A stretch of 64,000 bases of DNA from Frigoribacterium sp. (GTDB lineage Bacteria > Actinomycetota > Actinomycetes > Actinomycetales > Microbacteriaceae), in NCBI GenBank assembly GCA_025408445.1, contig JANYIZ010000046.1:62001-126000 (forward strand), in the 5' to 3' direction. The position numbers were made by a program, and so were the translations under genes. Of this stretch, positions 1 through 9,330 are shown piece by piece (the first letter of the stretch is position 1; each line of letters begins with the position of its first letter). The notes under the pieces were generated by a model. It had not been told where the DNA came from. It searched no databases and saw nothing but the letters and a program-made list of their open reading frames with translations.

Positions 1-708
1 GACCACTGGGTCATCAACGGTGCCAAGCGCTGGATCGGCAACGGTTCGATCAGCGATGTCACCATCATCTGGGCAAGGGATGCCGAAGACAACCAGGTCA
101 AGGGCTTCATTGTGCCGACCACGACCGAGGGATACTCCGCCAAGCGCATCGAGAACAAGCAGGCACTGCGCATCGTGCAGAACGCCGACATCGTGCTCAC
201 CGACGTGATCGTGCCGGAGGAGAACCGCCTGCAGGGCTCCAAGTCGTTCCGCGAGACCGCCGCTGTGCTGCGCCTCACCCGCGCCGAGGTCGCCTGGGCC
301 GCCGTCGGCAACTCGGTAGGAGCCTACGAGGCCGCCGTCGAATATGCCGGCTCCCGCATCCAGTTCGGCAAGCCGATCGGCAGCCACCAGCTCGTGCAGG
401 AGCTGCTTGCCAAGAGCCTCGCCAACATCACCTCCTCCATCGGAGTCGTCACCCGCGTCTCCGACATGGTCGACGAGGGCACGCAGCGCGACGAACATTC
501 CTCCCTCGCCAAGGAATTCACCACCAGCCGCATGAGGGAAACCGTCGCCTGGTGCCGCGAACTCTTCGGCGGCAACGGCATCGTGATGGACTACGGCGTG
601 ATGAAGTACTTCGCGGATGCCGAAGCCATCTACTCCTACGAGGGCACGCGCGAAATGAACACCCTCATCGTCGGTCGCGCGATCACCGGCAAGGCCGCGT
701 TCGTCTAG
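1..708 (+). CDS. Acyl-CoA dehydrogenase, glutaryl-CoA dehydrogenase-like (5' end outside window)
   Basis: Frame 1 is open from the first base to the TAG at 706, giving the C-terminal 235 residues of an FAD-dependent acyl-CoA dehydrogenase. Visible are the middle beta-domain (RWIGNGSISDV), the substrate/FAD helices (QFGKPIGSHQLVQ, around residues 120-132) and the C-terminal YEGTREMN, whose Glu matches the catalytic base of glutaryl-CoA dehydrogenases and related enzymes. The family oxidises an acyl-CoA to the enoyl-CoA and passes electrons to ETF; glutaryl-CoA is the best guess for the substrate, but the visible part does not prove it. The gene is unrelated to the glycan locus and marks its left border. 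Its last ~290 bp and ~45 bp of downstream DNA recur in decayed form at 1419-1750. Confidence 0.9.
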   Translation, partial: DHWVINGAKRWIGNGSISDVTIIWARDAEDNQVKGFIVPTTTEGYSAKRIENKQALRIVQNADIVLTDVIVPEENRLQGSKSFRETAAVLRLTRAEVAWAAVGNSVGAYEAAVEYAGSRIQFGKPIGSHQLVQELLAKSLANITSSIGVVTRVSDMVDEGTQRDEHSSLAKEFTTSRMRETVAWCRELFGGNGIVMDYGVMKYFADAEAIYSYEGTREMNTLIVGRAITGKAAFV

Positions 709-845
709 CCCGGCCGGTCGAGTGTTTCGCTCTGTTGACCGCATCGAAACCCGGTTTGCGAAGGTTTGGATTCTCGTGCCGGCGGGCGCTACGCAACCAT
801 CAAGTGCGGGCGTTTTGGACCTACCGGTCTCGACCGACGCAACCC

Positions 846-851
846 TATGCT
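846..851 (+). promoter_or_regulatory. Candidate -10 element for the lipoprotein gene
   Basis: TATGCT lies 23 bp upstream of the ATG at 875 and is followed by a good ribosome site (AGGGAGAG, 864-871). No convincing -35 hexamer is present at the usual spacing, so this rests on the -10 and its position only. Confidence 0.3.
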
Positions 852-874
852 GAAGGGGAGCACAGGGAGAGCGG

Positions 875-1336
875 ATGCGGCGCGACACGATACACGCAGC
901 CGCTTGGGGCGCCGCGCTCAGCTGTAGCCTCGCGCTCGTTGTTTCCGGGTGCGCTGCGAGCCCCTCGCCGCCCGACGCTGCAAGCCCGACGTCGAGCCGA
1001 CACACAAAGCCATCCCCGAGCACAACGCCGAAGCCACTCGCGACGGGGCAGATTCCGGTGCCCGGCCAAGATGTCGACGCTCCAGTGAACGGCTTCGATT
1101 CGCTCACTGTTTTTAGATTGTGCCGGGAGAAGATGATTTCCGACTACCCGACCATCACGAACTACCGTCCTTACGCGACGGGTGACGTCTCTGCCGCGAT
1201 CGAGGGGACCGGTGTGAACGTGCAGTTGCCCTTCGGGGCGCTCCCAGACGGGCGCCCCGAGGGCATCATGGTGTGCGAAATCACAGGAACGCCCGCAGCG
1301 CCCAAGATCACCTACTCGGGGCCCGTCGACGTCTGA
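875..1336 (+). CDS. Small secreted lipoprotein of unknown function
   Basis: A 153-residue protein with a basic N-terminus (MRRD), a hydrophobic stretch and a lipobox ending VVSGC, so Cys26 should be lipid-modified and the protein anchored to the outer face of the membrane. A Ser/Pro/Thr-rich linker (about residues 27-62) leads to a short globular part with two further Cys (about residues 84 and 131) that could pair. AGGGAGAG four bases before the ATG is a strong ribosome site. No family was recognised. It sits between the intact acyl-CoA dehydrogenase 3' end and that gene's decayed copy, so it may have arrived with, or been trapped by, the rearrangement that made the duplication. Confidence 0.75.
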   Translation: MRRDTIHAAAWGAALSCSLALVVSGCAASPSPPDAASPTSSRHTKPSPSTTPKPLATGQIPVPGQDVDAPVNGFDSLTVFRLCREKMISDYPTITNYRPYATGDVSAAIEGTGVNVQLPFGALPDGRPEGIMVCEITGTPAAPKITYSGPVDV

Positions 1337-1418
1337 CCGACCCGGTGATCGTGCACCCAAAAGTCATGAACGCCGCCCACCAGAACGCCCATCTCCCGCT
1401 TGTGCGGCTGGCTTTCAC

Positions 1419-1750
1419 GCCAACATCACCTCTTCGATAGGAGTCGTCACCCGCGTCTCCGACATGCCCGATGAGGGCACACAGCGCGACGAACTCTCCT
1501 CTCTCGCCAAGGAATTCACCGTCAGCCGTCTGCGGGAAACCATTGCCTAGTGCCGCGAACTCTTCGGCGGCAACGGCATCGTCATGGACTACGGGGTGAT
1601 GAAGTATTTCGCGGATGCCGAAGCCATCTACTCTTACGAGGGCACGCGCGATGAACACCCTCATTGTCTGCCGAGCGATCACCGGCACGGCCGCGTTCGT
1701 CTAGCCCGGCCGGTCGAGTGTCTCGCTCTGGCGACCGCATCGAAGCCCGG
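1419..1750 (+). pseudogene. Decayed partial duplicate of the acyl-CoA dehydrogenase 3' end
   Basis: This stretch aligns base for base with 421-754, covering the last ~95 codons, the stop and ~45 bp of following DNA (the copies share a segment ending in CGAARCCCGG). The copy has no start. The Trp codon at 550 is a TAG here (1548-1550), and a 2-base deletion after the YEGT codons (GAAATGAAC becomes GATGAAC) shifts the frame. It is therefore non-functional. Because the similarity includes sequence beyond the stop codon, it arose by DNA duplication rather than by divergence of a paralogous gene. The DNA left of it (1337-1418) shows no recognisable gene. Confidence 0.88.
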
Positions 1751-1767
1751 CATGACAGAGTTAACCC

Positions 1768-3057
1768 ATGCGCCGCCCCCGTCCTCGGTTCGTTCCGCGG
1801 TCCGAGTTCGGCATAACTGCAGCGCTAGCGGTGCTTGCGAGCGCCGCAGCCTGGTTCCGTCTACCTCCGACGACACAGCAGACAGTCTGGGCGGAGGACG
1901 GCACAATCTTCCTCAACGATGCCATCTCAGGAGCCCCGGCCTCGCACCTCTTTGCGGGGTATGCCGGCTACCTCCAGTTGCTGCCGCGCCTGATCGCCGA
2001 CGGCGTCATTCGAACTGTCGACATCGCCGACGCGGGCATCATGATCAACCTGGCAAGTTGCGCGGTCGTAGGTCTCGGAGCTTCCCTCGTCTATTGGTGT
2101 GCACGCGACGTGATCGCGGCGCGTCCGCTGCGCCTCGTTCTGTGCTCAATCACCGTGCTCGCCCCACTCGCACCGATCGAGCTCCTCGGAAACGCCGCGA
2201 ACCTGCACTGGTTCTTCATCTGGAACACTCTCTGGATACTGCTGTACCAACCGCGCACGCGAATCGGCGCGTGGATGCTTGCGATCGTCACGCTCATCGG
2301 AGCCATGTCCGAGATCCAACTCCTCGTGCTTATGCCACTGCTCCTGGTGAACGTGAGAGGCCATAACGTGTGGCCACCACGCATCGGTCTGGCAGTGGGA
2401 CTGGTCGCGCAGATCATCACCACACTGCTGTCACCGCGGGTGGCTCACGCTGGCGGACTCGGCGGCGCACTCCGCGCGTATGTCGGACAGGTAGCCCTGC
2501 CCAATTTCGCCGCAAATCGGCAGACGATGACCGCCGCGCTTGGCGAGCAGGCTCTCGTCTGGGAGGTGCTCGCCATTGTCCCATTCGTGCTCTCCGTGCT
2601 GGTCTGCCTCCGGTGGGGCACTGCCCTGCAGCGAGTCGCTGCCCTCTATCTCGTGCCGGGGTCGTTCGTGATCTGGGTGGTCGATTCCTACCTGAATGGT
2701 TACGGCGGTTCCCCCATCCATCACGCGCCCTTCGTCTTTATCCGCTATGCGGTCATACCAAGCATGCTTTTGCTGGCCTCGATCGTCTTGGCAGCGCAGG
2801 TACTGGCCTCTCGGCGGGGTCCGATTGCTTGGATCGGCACCGCGGCGGTCGCCGCCCTGGTCGTGTTGATGGTGGTGCAGTACATCCCGACCGAGACCAA
2901 TCGTTCGAACGGACCAACCTGGGCGAACGCGATAGGAGCCGCGCGAAAATCGTGCGAGTCTTCGGCCTCAGGGATGAATCAGCTCGTGGTTACCGCTCCC
3001 CGCACGAAAACCGCGCTCTGGACATTCCCCATCTCCTGTGAACGGTTGGCGAAATGA
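1768..3057 (+). CDS. Polytopic membrane protein, possible GT-C type glycosyltransferase
   Basis: 429 residues with roughly ten hydrophobic segments spread over residues 12-375 and a polar C-terminal tail of ~55 residues. After the first membrane segment comes [10 protein letters not shown]; an acidic pair in the first external loop is typical of lipid-sugar-dependent GT-C transferases, but no family signature was identified. The stop overlaps the next start by ATGA (3054-3057), coupling it to a polyprenol-phosphate mannose synthase, which supports a role in using a lipid-linked sugar at the outer membrane face. Function is an inference from topology and neighbour. Alternative: a generic polysaccharide-locus membrane protein without transferase activity. 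Confidence 0.72.
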   Translation: MRRPRPRFVPRSEFGITAALAVLASAAAWFRLPPTTQQTVWAEDGTIFLNDAISGAPASHLFAGYAGYLQLLPRLIADGVIRTVDIADAGIMINLASCAVVGLGASLVYWCARDVIAARPLRLVLCSITVLAPLAPIELLGNAANLHWFFIWNTLWILLYQPRTRIGAWMLAIVTLIGAMSEIQLLVLMPLLLVNVRGHNVWPPRIGLAVGLVAQIITTLLSPRVAHAGGLGGALRAYVGQVALPNFAANRQTMTAALGEQALVWEVLAIVPFVLSVLVCLRWGTALQRVAALYLVPGSFVIWVVDSYLNGYGGSPIHHAPFVFIRYAVIPSMLLLASIVLAAQVLASRRGPIAWIGTAAVAALVVLMVVQYIPTETNRSNGPTWANAIGAARKSCESSASGMNQLVVTAPRTKTALWTFPISCERLAK

Positions 3058-3827
3058 CCCCGACGCCGCGTGCTCGCACGCTTGTTATTCTCCCCACTTT
3101 TAACGAGCGGCAGAGTCTCGGACGCGTAGTTGAACGAACACTGCGAGCGCTTCCCAGTACTCACATTCTCGTCGTCGACGATGACAGCCCCGACGGCACC
3201 GGGATATTCGCCGAGACGCTTGCCGCATCCGACGAACGTGTCCACGTGCTGCATCGCTCGGAAAAACTGGGGCTCGGGGCCGCGTACATCACCGGCTTCG
3301 CGTGGGGCCTCGAGCATGGCTACGACTGGTTGATCGAAATGGATGCCGATGGCTCACATCCACCGGAGGCTCTGCCCCGAATGCTGGAGGCGGCATCCGC
3401 GTCGGATTCGGTGGGGCTGGTGATTGGGTCACGTTGGGTGTCTGGGGGGTCCGTCGAGGACTGGCCGAAGGGCCGCGAACTGCTCAGTCGAGTCGCTAAC
3501 ACCTACGCGCGCATCATGCTCGGTCTGAGCGTGCGCGATGCGACCGCCGGCTACCGCGTCTACCGCTCGGCTGTGCTTGCCGGCTTCGACTTCGCTAACG
3601 TCGACTCCAAGGGATATTGTTTCCAGATTGACCTGACGTTGCGCACCCTTGATGCTGGCTTTGCAATCTCCGAGGTGCCGATCCACTTCCGCGAGCGCGA
3701 GTTTGGCGTCTCGAAGATGAGCCGGGAGATCGTGATCGAGGCGCTGCTCAAGGTCACGGGATGGAGTTTTACCAGGCGCGTCCGGCGCAACCCTTCGGAA
3801 ACAGCGCTGCCCCTCGGCAACGCCTAA
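3054..3827 (+). CDS. Polyprenol-phosphate mannosyltransferase (DPM1-like GT2)
   Basis: A 257-residue GT2 enzyme of the dolichol-phosphate mannose synthase type, the usual length for the single-domain catalytic form. Key motifs are the N-terminal ILPTFNE, DDDSPDGTG (nucleotide binding, near residues 40-48), MDADGSHPPEALP (metal and acceptor site, near 97-109) and RDATAGYRVYR. There is no C-terminal membrane domain, so it should act on the cytoplasmic face, moving mannose (or a related hexose) from GDP-sugar to polyprenol phosphate. It overlaps the upstream membrane protein by 4 bp, suggesting a donor/consumer pair. Donor identity is known from the family, not from this sequence. Confidence 0.88.
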   Translation: MTPTPRARTLVILPTFNERQSLGRVVERTLRALPSTHILVVDDDSPDGTGIFAETLAASDERVHVLHRSEKLGLGAAYITGFAWGLEHGYDWLIEMDADGSHPPEALPRMLEAASASDSVGLVIGSRWVSGGSVEDWPKGRELLSRVANTYARIMLGLSVRDATAGYRVYRSAVLAGFDFANVDSKGYCFQIDLTLRTLDAGFAISEVPIHFREREFGVSKMSREIVIEALLKVTGWSFTRRVRRNPSETALPLGNA

Positions 3828-3830
3828 CCT

Positions 3831-5177
3831 ATGTCTATGAACACTCTCGACAGCCGCGGATTCCGTCTGGGATTCGCGACCTTCGTGCTGTTCACCGGAA
3901 TCGCTGGAGACTTCTGGCGCAATTCCCTCAGCTGGTACGGCTACGGCGTCTTCGTTGTGGGCATAGCCGCAATCTCGTTCGTAGTCCTCCACCACAACCG
4001 CGCTCGATTCCGTGTTGGCTCGCTGCCCTATCCGCTGCTCGCCTTCATCGCGCTGGCATTCCTGTCAATCGCCTGGTCGTACTACCCGGGTTTCACCGCC
4101 CTCGGCGCGGTCGTGCTGCTGCTGACCACCGCCTCCGCCGTGTCGATCGCGGTGACGGTCACCTGGCCGGAGCTGCTCATCGTGCTCGGCTGGGTCTTCC
4201 GACTGGTTCTCGCACTTTCGTTCCTTTTCGAGTTCATCGTGTCCGCACTCATCCGACACCCGATCTACCCGGTCTGGGTCACGCCAGAAAACAATCCGGC
4301 AAAGCTGCTCTACTGGTCGCGCGACCTGCTCTTCGGCCTCGGCAAGATCCAGGGCATCGTCGGCAATTCCAGCCTGCTGGCGATGGCGGCCCTGCTCGGG
4401 CTCATCGTGTTTGCGATCCAGCTCGCCTCGAAGACGGTGAAACGGGGATGGGGCTGGTTCTGGCTCGCCGTCGCTCTCGTCACGATCGGGCTCACTCGGT
4501 CGGCCACCATCTTCGTCGCCCTCGCCGTGGTAATCGTCGTTGCGCTCGCGGCGCTGCTCGTGCGCCGAGCGCGCGTGCCGCGCGGGCGGGCGTATGCCTA
4601 TGGCGGCATCACACTCGTTGTCGCCGCCCTCGCCGTGCTCGCGGATCTCGCGCAGAGCCGCATCCTCGGGCTACTCGGTAAGAGCTCGGACTTCACCGGG
4701 CGATTCACCATCTGGCACGAGGTGATCACGCTTGCCCAGCAACGCCCCGGTGCGGGCTGGGGATGGCTCGGGTACTGGATCGTCTGGATCGCCCCGTTCA
4801 ACACCCTCAAGAAGGCCGGCGGAGTGCAACCGCCCCACGCCCATGACGCGTGGCTGGACGTCTGGCTGCAGCTGGGGATAGTCGGCCTTGTGGTGTTCGG
4901 AGCTGTCGTGCTCGCGACGCTCGTACGCTCCTGGCTCCTGGCGGTCGACCGCGTCGTCACCGGGCGGGGGGACCCCGGCTCGCACAGCTGGCTTGCGCTC
5001 TTACCCCTCCTCATGCTCACGGCTCAGTTGGTGCAGAGCATCGCCGAGAGTCGCATCTTGCTCGAGGGCGGGCTGATGCTGTTGGTGATCTGGGCGGTAA
5101 AGACCAAGACCAGCCCGCTCGGCCTGGAACCCGTCGAGCCCGAGCTGTCCCCCGCGACGCTGCGGAACCGGCCATGA
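3831..5177 (+). CDS. O-antigen ligase / Wzy polymerase family membrane protein (copy 1)
   Basis: 448 residues with about 11-12 membrane segments and the Wzy_C/WaaL-type central loop. Around residues 305-355 it has GAGWGWLGYW, then PPHAHDAWLDVWLQLGIVG, matching the family's conserved His-containing motif before GxxG; a His here is needed in characterised O-antigen ligases. Such proteins polymerise glycan repeats or ligate them to a lipid or protein acceptor on the outer membrane face. The start lies 4 bp after the mannose synthase stop; a second ATG two codons later (3837) is possible. A paralogue follows directly and differs at the key His. Confidence 0.85.
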   Translation: MSMNTLDSRGFRLGFATFVLFTGIAGDFWRNSLSWYGYGVFVVGIAAISFVVLHHNRARFRVGSLPYPLLAFIALAFLSIAWSYYPGFTALGAVVLLLTTASAVSIAVTVTWPELLIVLGWVFRLVLALSFLFEFIVSALIRHPIYPVWVTPENNPAKLLYWSRDLLFGLGKIQGIVGNSSLLAMAALLGLIVFAIQLASKTVKRGWGWFWLAVALVTIGLTRSATIFVALAVVIVVALAALLVRRARVPRGRAYAYGGITLVVAALAVLADLAQSRILGLLGKSSDFTGRFTIWHEVITLAQQRPGAGWGWLGYWIVWIAPFNTLKKAGGVQPPHAHDAWLDVWLQLGIVGLVVFGAVVLATLVRSWLLAVDRVVTGRGDPGSHSWLALLPLLMLTAQLVQSIAESRILLEGGLMLLVIWAVKTKTSPLGLEPVEPELSPATLRNRP

Positions 5178-5207
5178 GAGAGGGCCGCTCATGACCGGGG
5201 TCTGCCG

Positions 5208-6500
5208 GTGAGCCTGGCGCCACCGCGGCATCCGGCATTCGAGCTCCCACGTCAGATGCTCGGCTCCCCCCGGTTTTCGGCCGCGCTCACCCAGGCGATC
5301 ATCGGGGCTCTCGCCGCCTCATTGCTCCTGAGGGAGCTGATCGGCTGGGCGGGCTGGCTGGCCATCCTCGCCGGGCTGGTCGTGCTGGCTTCGCTCTCTC
5401 TGATCGCCCGGCGCGAGGAGATCGAATGGCACGGCCTGCTGCCGATATCCCTGCTCGTGTTTGTCGGCTGGGCCACAATTTCGTTGTTCTGGAGCGAGTA
5501 CAACTGGGTGACGATCGGCAGCGCCCTTTACCTGCTCGCCGTGACGATGCTCGGAATCTACGTCGCCCTCATCCGCGACACCATCCAGATCGCGCGGGCG
5601 TTTGGGAATGTGCTGCGCGGTGCACTCGTGCTCTCGCTTGTTCTCGAAATCTTCTCCGGCATCCTCATCGATACCCCGCTCGGATTCCTCGGTATCCAGG
5701 GCAGCCTCAGGGAACTTGGGCCGATCCAGGGCATCTTCGGAACACGAAACCAACTCGGCATTGTCACCCTCGTGGCGATCGTCACTTTCGGCACGGAGCT
5801 TCGCACCCGATCGGTGCCGCGCAACCTCGCGATCGGGTCGCTGGTGCTCGGCGGCCTTACGCTCGTGTTCGCGCGCTCCCCCGTCGCGTTCGGAACGTTC
5901 GTCGTCGTGATCCTTGCAACCCTCGCCTTGTACGGGCTGCGCCGAGTCTCCCCCGAGCGCAAACGAATTTGGCAATTCATTCTTCTCGGGTCCACGATCA
6001 CGGTTGGCGCCATCGCTTGGGGGTTGCGCACCCCGATCATCGATGCTCTCAGCGCCAGCAGCGAGGTCAATCTGCGGCTTGCAGTCTGGCGCCCTATCAG
6101 GGCGTTGATCCCCATCCACGAACTCGAGGGATGGGGTTGGGCTGGTCACTGGTGGGAGGGCGTTCCCCCCTTCACTTACATCCGCGACGGGCTTCAGTCA
6201 TCGGCCCTAAACGCGTACCTTGACGTCTGGTTCCAGGTCGGCCTCATCGGTCTCTTCGCCTTCGTCTTCATGGTCGCGCTCGCCTTCATCCGCTCCTGGC
6301 TGCTCGCTTGCCGCCAGCGCAGCTTCGTCTACGCCTGGCCGGCGCTCGTGCTGGTGGTGCTGCTTGTGAGCGGGCTCGCGGAGAGCTCGGTTCTGGTGGA
6401 ATTCGGCTGGCTCACCTTCGTGGTGTGCTCGGTCAAGGCGTCACGGGAGTTGAGTTGGCGGAAGGCGTTTGCGGAAACTGAGCGCGAAAAATCCAGGTGA
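5208..6500 (+). CDS. O-antigen ligase / Wzy family membrane protein (copy 2, motif His missing)
   Basis: 430 residues, about 11 membrane segments, same fold and loop order as the preceding gene (GWGWAGHWW, then the LDVWFQVGLIG block). Where copy 1 reads HAHDAWLDVW, this one reads SALNAYLDVW, so the conserved His of the ligase motif is not at its usual place. It may be a regulatory partner, a catalytically altered enzyme or an inactive relic, although the reading frame is intact. The GTG start has GGGG 7 bp upstream; it lies 30 bp after copy 1, so the two are probably cotranscribed from the 1768 gene. Confidence 0.82.
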   Translation: MSLAPPRHPAFELPRQMLGSPRFSAALTQAIIGALAASLLLRELIGWAGWLAILAGLVVLASLSLIARREEIEWHGLLPISLLVFVGWATISLFWSEYNWVTIGSALYLLAVTMLGIYVALIRDTIQIARAFGNVLRGALVLSLVLEIFSGILIDTPLGFLGIQGSLRELGPIQGIFGTRNQLGIVTLVAIVTFGTELRTRSVPRNLAIGSLVLGGLTLVFARSPVAFGTFVVVILATLALYGLRRVSPERKRIWQFILLGSTITVGAIAWGLRTPIIDALSASSEVNLRLAVWRPIRALIPIHELEGWGWAGHWWEGVPPFTYIRDGLQSSALNAYLDVWFQVGLIGLFAFVFMVALAFIRSWLLACRQRSFVYAWPALVLVVLLVSGLAESSVLVEFGWLTFVVCSVKASRELSWRKAFAETEREKSR

Positions 6501-6989
6501 GTGACGAGAAAATAATTTTGTCATCCCTACCTCTGGGAACACTTTGAGAGCCCCCTCGAATGGGAACGCGCTTCCTCTGATTTCGATGCCGATGATGGTG
6601 GTAAAACCCGCTCCTCTTTTCACCCCTTTTTGGGACAAGAATTCAGTCGGCTGTGCGCCCCGGTCGAGTGTTTCGCGAGCACCGGCGCTGTGTTCTAGTG
6701 CGACGATTTGTCGTTCGTCCAGAAGGTGCTGAGAGAGGCCGAGGGTGCGCCCAGATCACATCTCTGATGCGTGTCTACCAAACAGGGTCAGAGCCAGATG
6801 GAGCCCTCCGCGAGGCGGATCGGAGGGAGGTGGACGAGCACGCCGAATCAAAAGATCACGGCGATGAAAGTGGAGGTGCGGCTTGTGAGCTGCCGCGGAA
6901 TGCCGTTCTCAGGGTCCTTCCCAGTGGATTTGCTGCTCGAAGAAGAGCAGTCCCGGTGGAATTCGGCGACAGAGAAGCGCGCTCAGCGC
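6501..6989. other. Gene-poor stretch, possibly decayed coding DNA
   Basis: About 490 bp between the second ligase-type gene and the end of the convergent FG-GAP gene. Several short open frames exist on both strands, but none has a plausible start with a ribosome site or a recognisable motif. An AT-rich imperfect palindrome (AAAATAATTTT core) lies near 6509-6519 just after the plus-strand stop; it could help end transcription but lacks a clear T-tract. The minus frame around 6790-6950 reads like broken protein with a stop in the middle. No function can be assigned. Confidence 0.4.
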
Positions 6990-9330
6990 TCACCCCAGAA
7001 AACTCAGCCCTGCCCAGGCGTTTCCAGCGCTCACCCGGTCCAGGAACCAGCCCGCACCATTCCCCGGATACAACCACAGCTGACCCGTCGCATCACGAGC
7101 GAAAAGATCGTCGTGGCCATCTCCGGTGACGTCTCCCACTGCGGCCATGGCCGTCATACCCTGCCATCCCGTCCCGACGCTGATTCGAGGAAGCCACCCT
7201 CCTTTCCCGTCACCTGGGTAAAGCCACATCTGCCCGGATGCCTCGCGTGCAAACAAATCGGCATGCCCGTCGCCATTGAAATCTCCGGCGCCCATGAGAA
7301 GTGTCATGTCCTGCCATCCAGTCCCGGCACTGATTCGAGGGAGCCACCCTCCTTTCCCGTCGCCTGGGTACAGCCACATTTGCCCAGACCCATCCCGTGC
7401 GAAGAGGTCAGAGTGACCGTTCTCGTTGAAATCTCCCGCCCCGACAAGAGCTGTCATAACCTGCCAACCGGTGCCCGCATCCTTTCGGGCGAGGAGTCCG
7501 CCATGTCCGTCTCCGGGGAACAACCACATGTGCCCGGAGGAATCCGTGGCAAAAATGTCCTCATGGCCGTCACCATCGAAGTCCCCAGCAATCGATACGC
7601 TGACGTACCCGGACCACCCGGACGCAATCTGAGACCGCGCACCGAAAGTGCCTGAGTTGGCGCCGGGATAAAGCCAGAGAATTCCCGAGGTCCGATCGAG
7701 GGCGATGAGATCGGGTTTTCCATCACCGTTAAAGTCACGGAGATTGGCTGATCCAGTCGAGGTCAGTGGGATTGTCGCCGGAAGCGGAGCGACAATCCCA
7801 TCGCCAGCAATCAGATCGAGGCCGCTCCAGCCAGAGCCTTCATCTACCCGAGGGAGGTATCCGCCGCGCCCGTCACCCGGATAGAGCCACAGTTCGCCCG
7901 CAGAGTCCCGAGAGAGAAGATCTTGGTTGCCGTCCTGTGTCAGATCACCCGCTCCGAAGATCGAGTTCATGACGTTCCATCCCGTACCGCCGTCGTAGCG
8001 CGCGCCGAAACCACCGACCCCGTTTCCAGGGTAGATCCACGCACGTCCCGACGAATCGCGTGCGAGGAGGTCTGCGTTGCCGTCCCCGTCGAAGTCGCCC
8101 ACACTGGCAAGCGACGTGTATGCCCCCCAGCCGGTGGCAACAGCGGAGCGGGCTGCAAGCTTGCCACCGCTGGTCCCCGCGTAGAGCCAGATCACGCCCG
8201 TGGTGTCCCGCGCTATCAGGTCGGGACGACCATCCCCGTTGAAGTCGGCGCCGCCCACCAGTGCGGTGTATTGACCGAATCCAGACCCCAGATCGACTCG
8301 AGTTCCGAGCGTGCCGGCGCCGTTGCCGGGATAGAGCCAAAGTTCGCCGCTGGAGTCCCGAGCCATAAGATCCGCTTTTCCATCGCCGTTCAGATCACCT
8401 GCCATTATGAGCGCGGTGTAGGCCGCCCATCCGCTCCCCATGGAGATTCGTGTCCCAAATCCTCCGGCCGCGGTCCCTGGATACAGCCAGAGCGTACCGG
8501 CAGTGTCTCGGGCCACCATGTCCGGGATCCCATCACCCGTGAAATCGTTAACCACCGGTGGGGCCGTCGCTACAAACGACGATGGATTCCAACCGGACCC
8601 TGCATTGGTGCGTGGAAGCCAGCCGCCGGACCCGTTCTCCGGGTACATCCACATTTGTCCGGTGCTGTCGCGAGCAAGTACTTCGGCGTGGCCGTCGCCA
8701 TTCATGGCGGTACCACCAGCGAAAGCAGTCATCACCTGCCACCCCGTACCCGCGTTGATGCGAGGCAACCATCCACCCCGACCGTCGCCGGGGTACAGCC
8801 ACATCTGGCCAGATGGCTCTGTGGCAAACAGGTCGGCATGCCCGTCAGATGTCGCGTCCCCAGCGAAGACGAAATGGGACATCGCCTGCCAGCCGGTCCC
8901 TTCGTTGATTCGTGGTAACCACCCGCCGTGACCATCTCCTGGGTACAGCCACATGACCCCGTTTGGTTGCCGCGCAAAAAGGTCTGTGTGGCCGTCTCCA
9001 GAGAAGTCGCCTGCCGTAACGAGCGCTGTCATTGTCTGCCAGCCGGTGCCGACGTCGATTCGTGGCAACCAACCTCCGTGTCCGTCACCGGGGTAGAGCC
9101 ACATCTGGCCGGAGCGTTCTGTAGCGAAGACGTCTGGGTGCCCGTCCCCGTTGAAATCGCCGGCCGCGACGATTGACGTGAACACATTCCATCCGGATGC
9201 GACTTTCCTGCGTGCCAGCCACCCGTTATGACCGTCTCCGGGATACAACCACTCGACCCCGTTCGCATCCCTCGCGAGGAGGTCCGGGTGCCCATCCCCG
9301 TCAAAATCACCGACAGATGTCAAGTCATAA
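6990..9330 (-). repeat. Tandem ~150-bp coding repeats (15 FG-GAP units)
   Basis: The FG-GAP gene carries 15 consecutive units of about 150 bp. Units near the 3' end are nearly identical at DNA level: the CTGCCATCC blocks at 7161 and 7311 start equivalent, very similar stretches exactly 150 bp apart, while the middle units (around 7740-8560) diverge more. This points to recent expansion or gene conversion at the end encoding the C-terminus. Copy number could change by slippage or recombination. Confidence 0.85.

Noticed and set aside
6661-6676. A 16-base match to 715-730 downstream of the acyl-CoA dehydrogenase
   Set aside because: CGGTCGAGTGTTTCGC occurs at both places, but the match does not extend to either side and a single match of this size is expected by chance in a window of this length.
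6653-7129. Plus-strand frame after the second ligase-type gene
   Set aside because: It runs into the 3' end of the minus FG-GAP gene, is of odd Arg/Glu-rich composition and has no ribosome site or motif.
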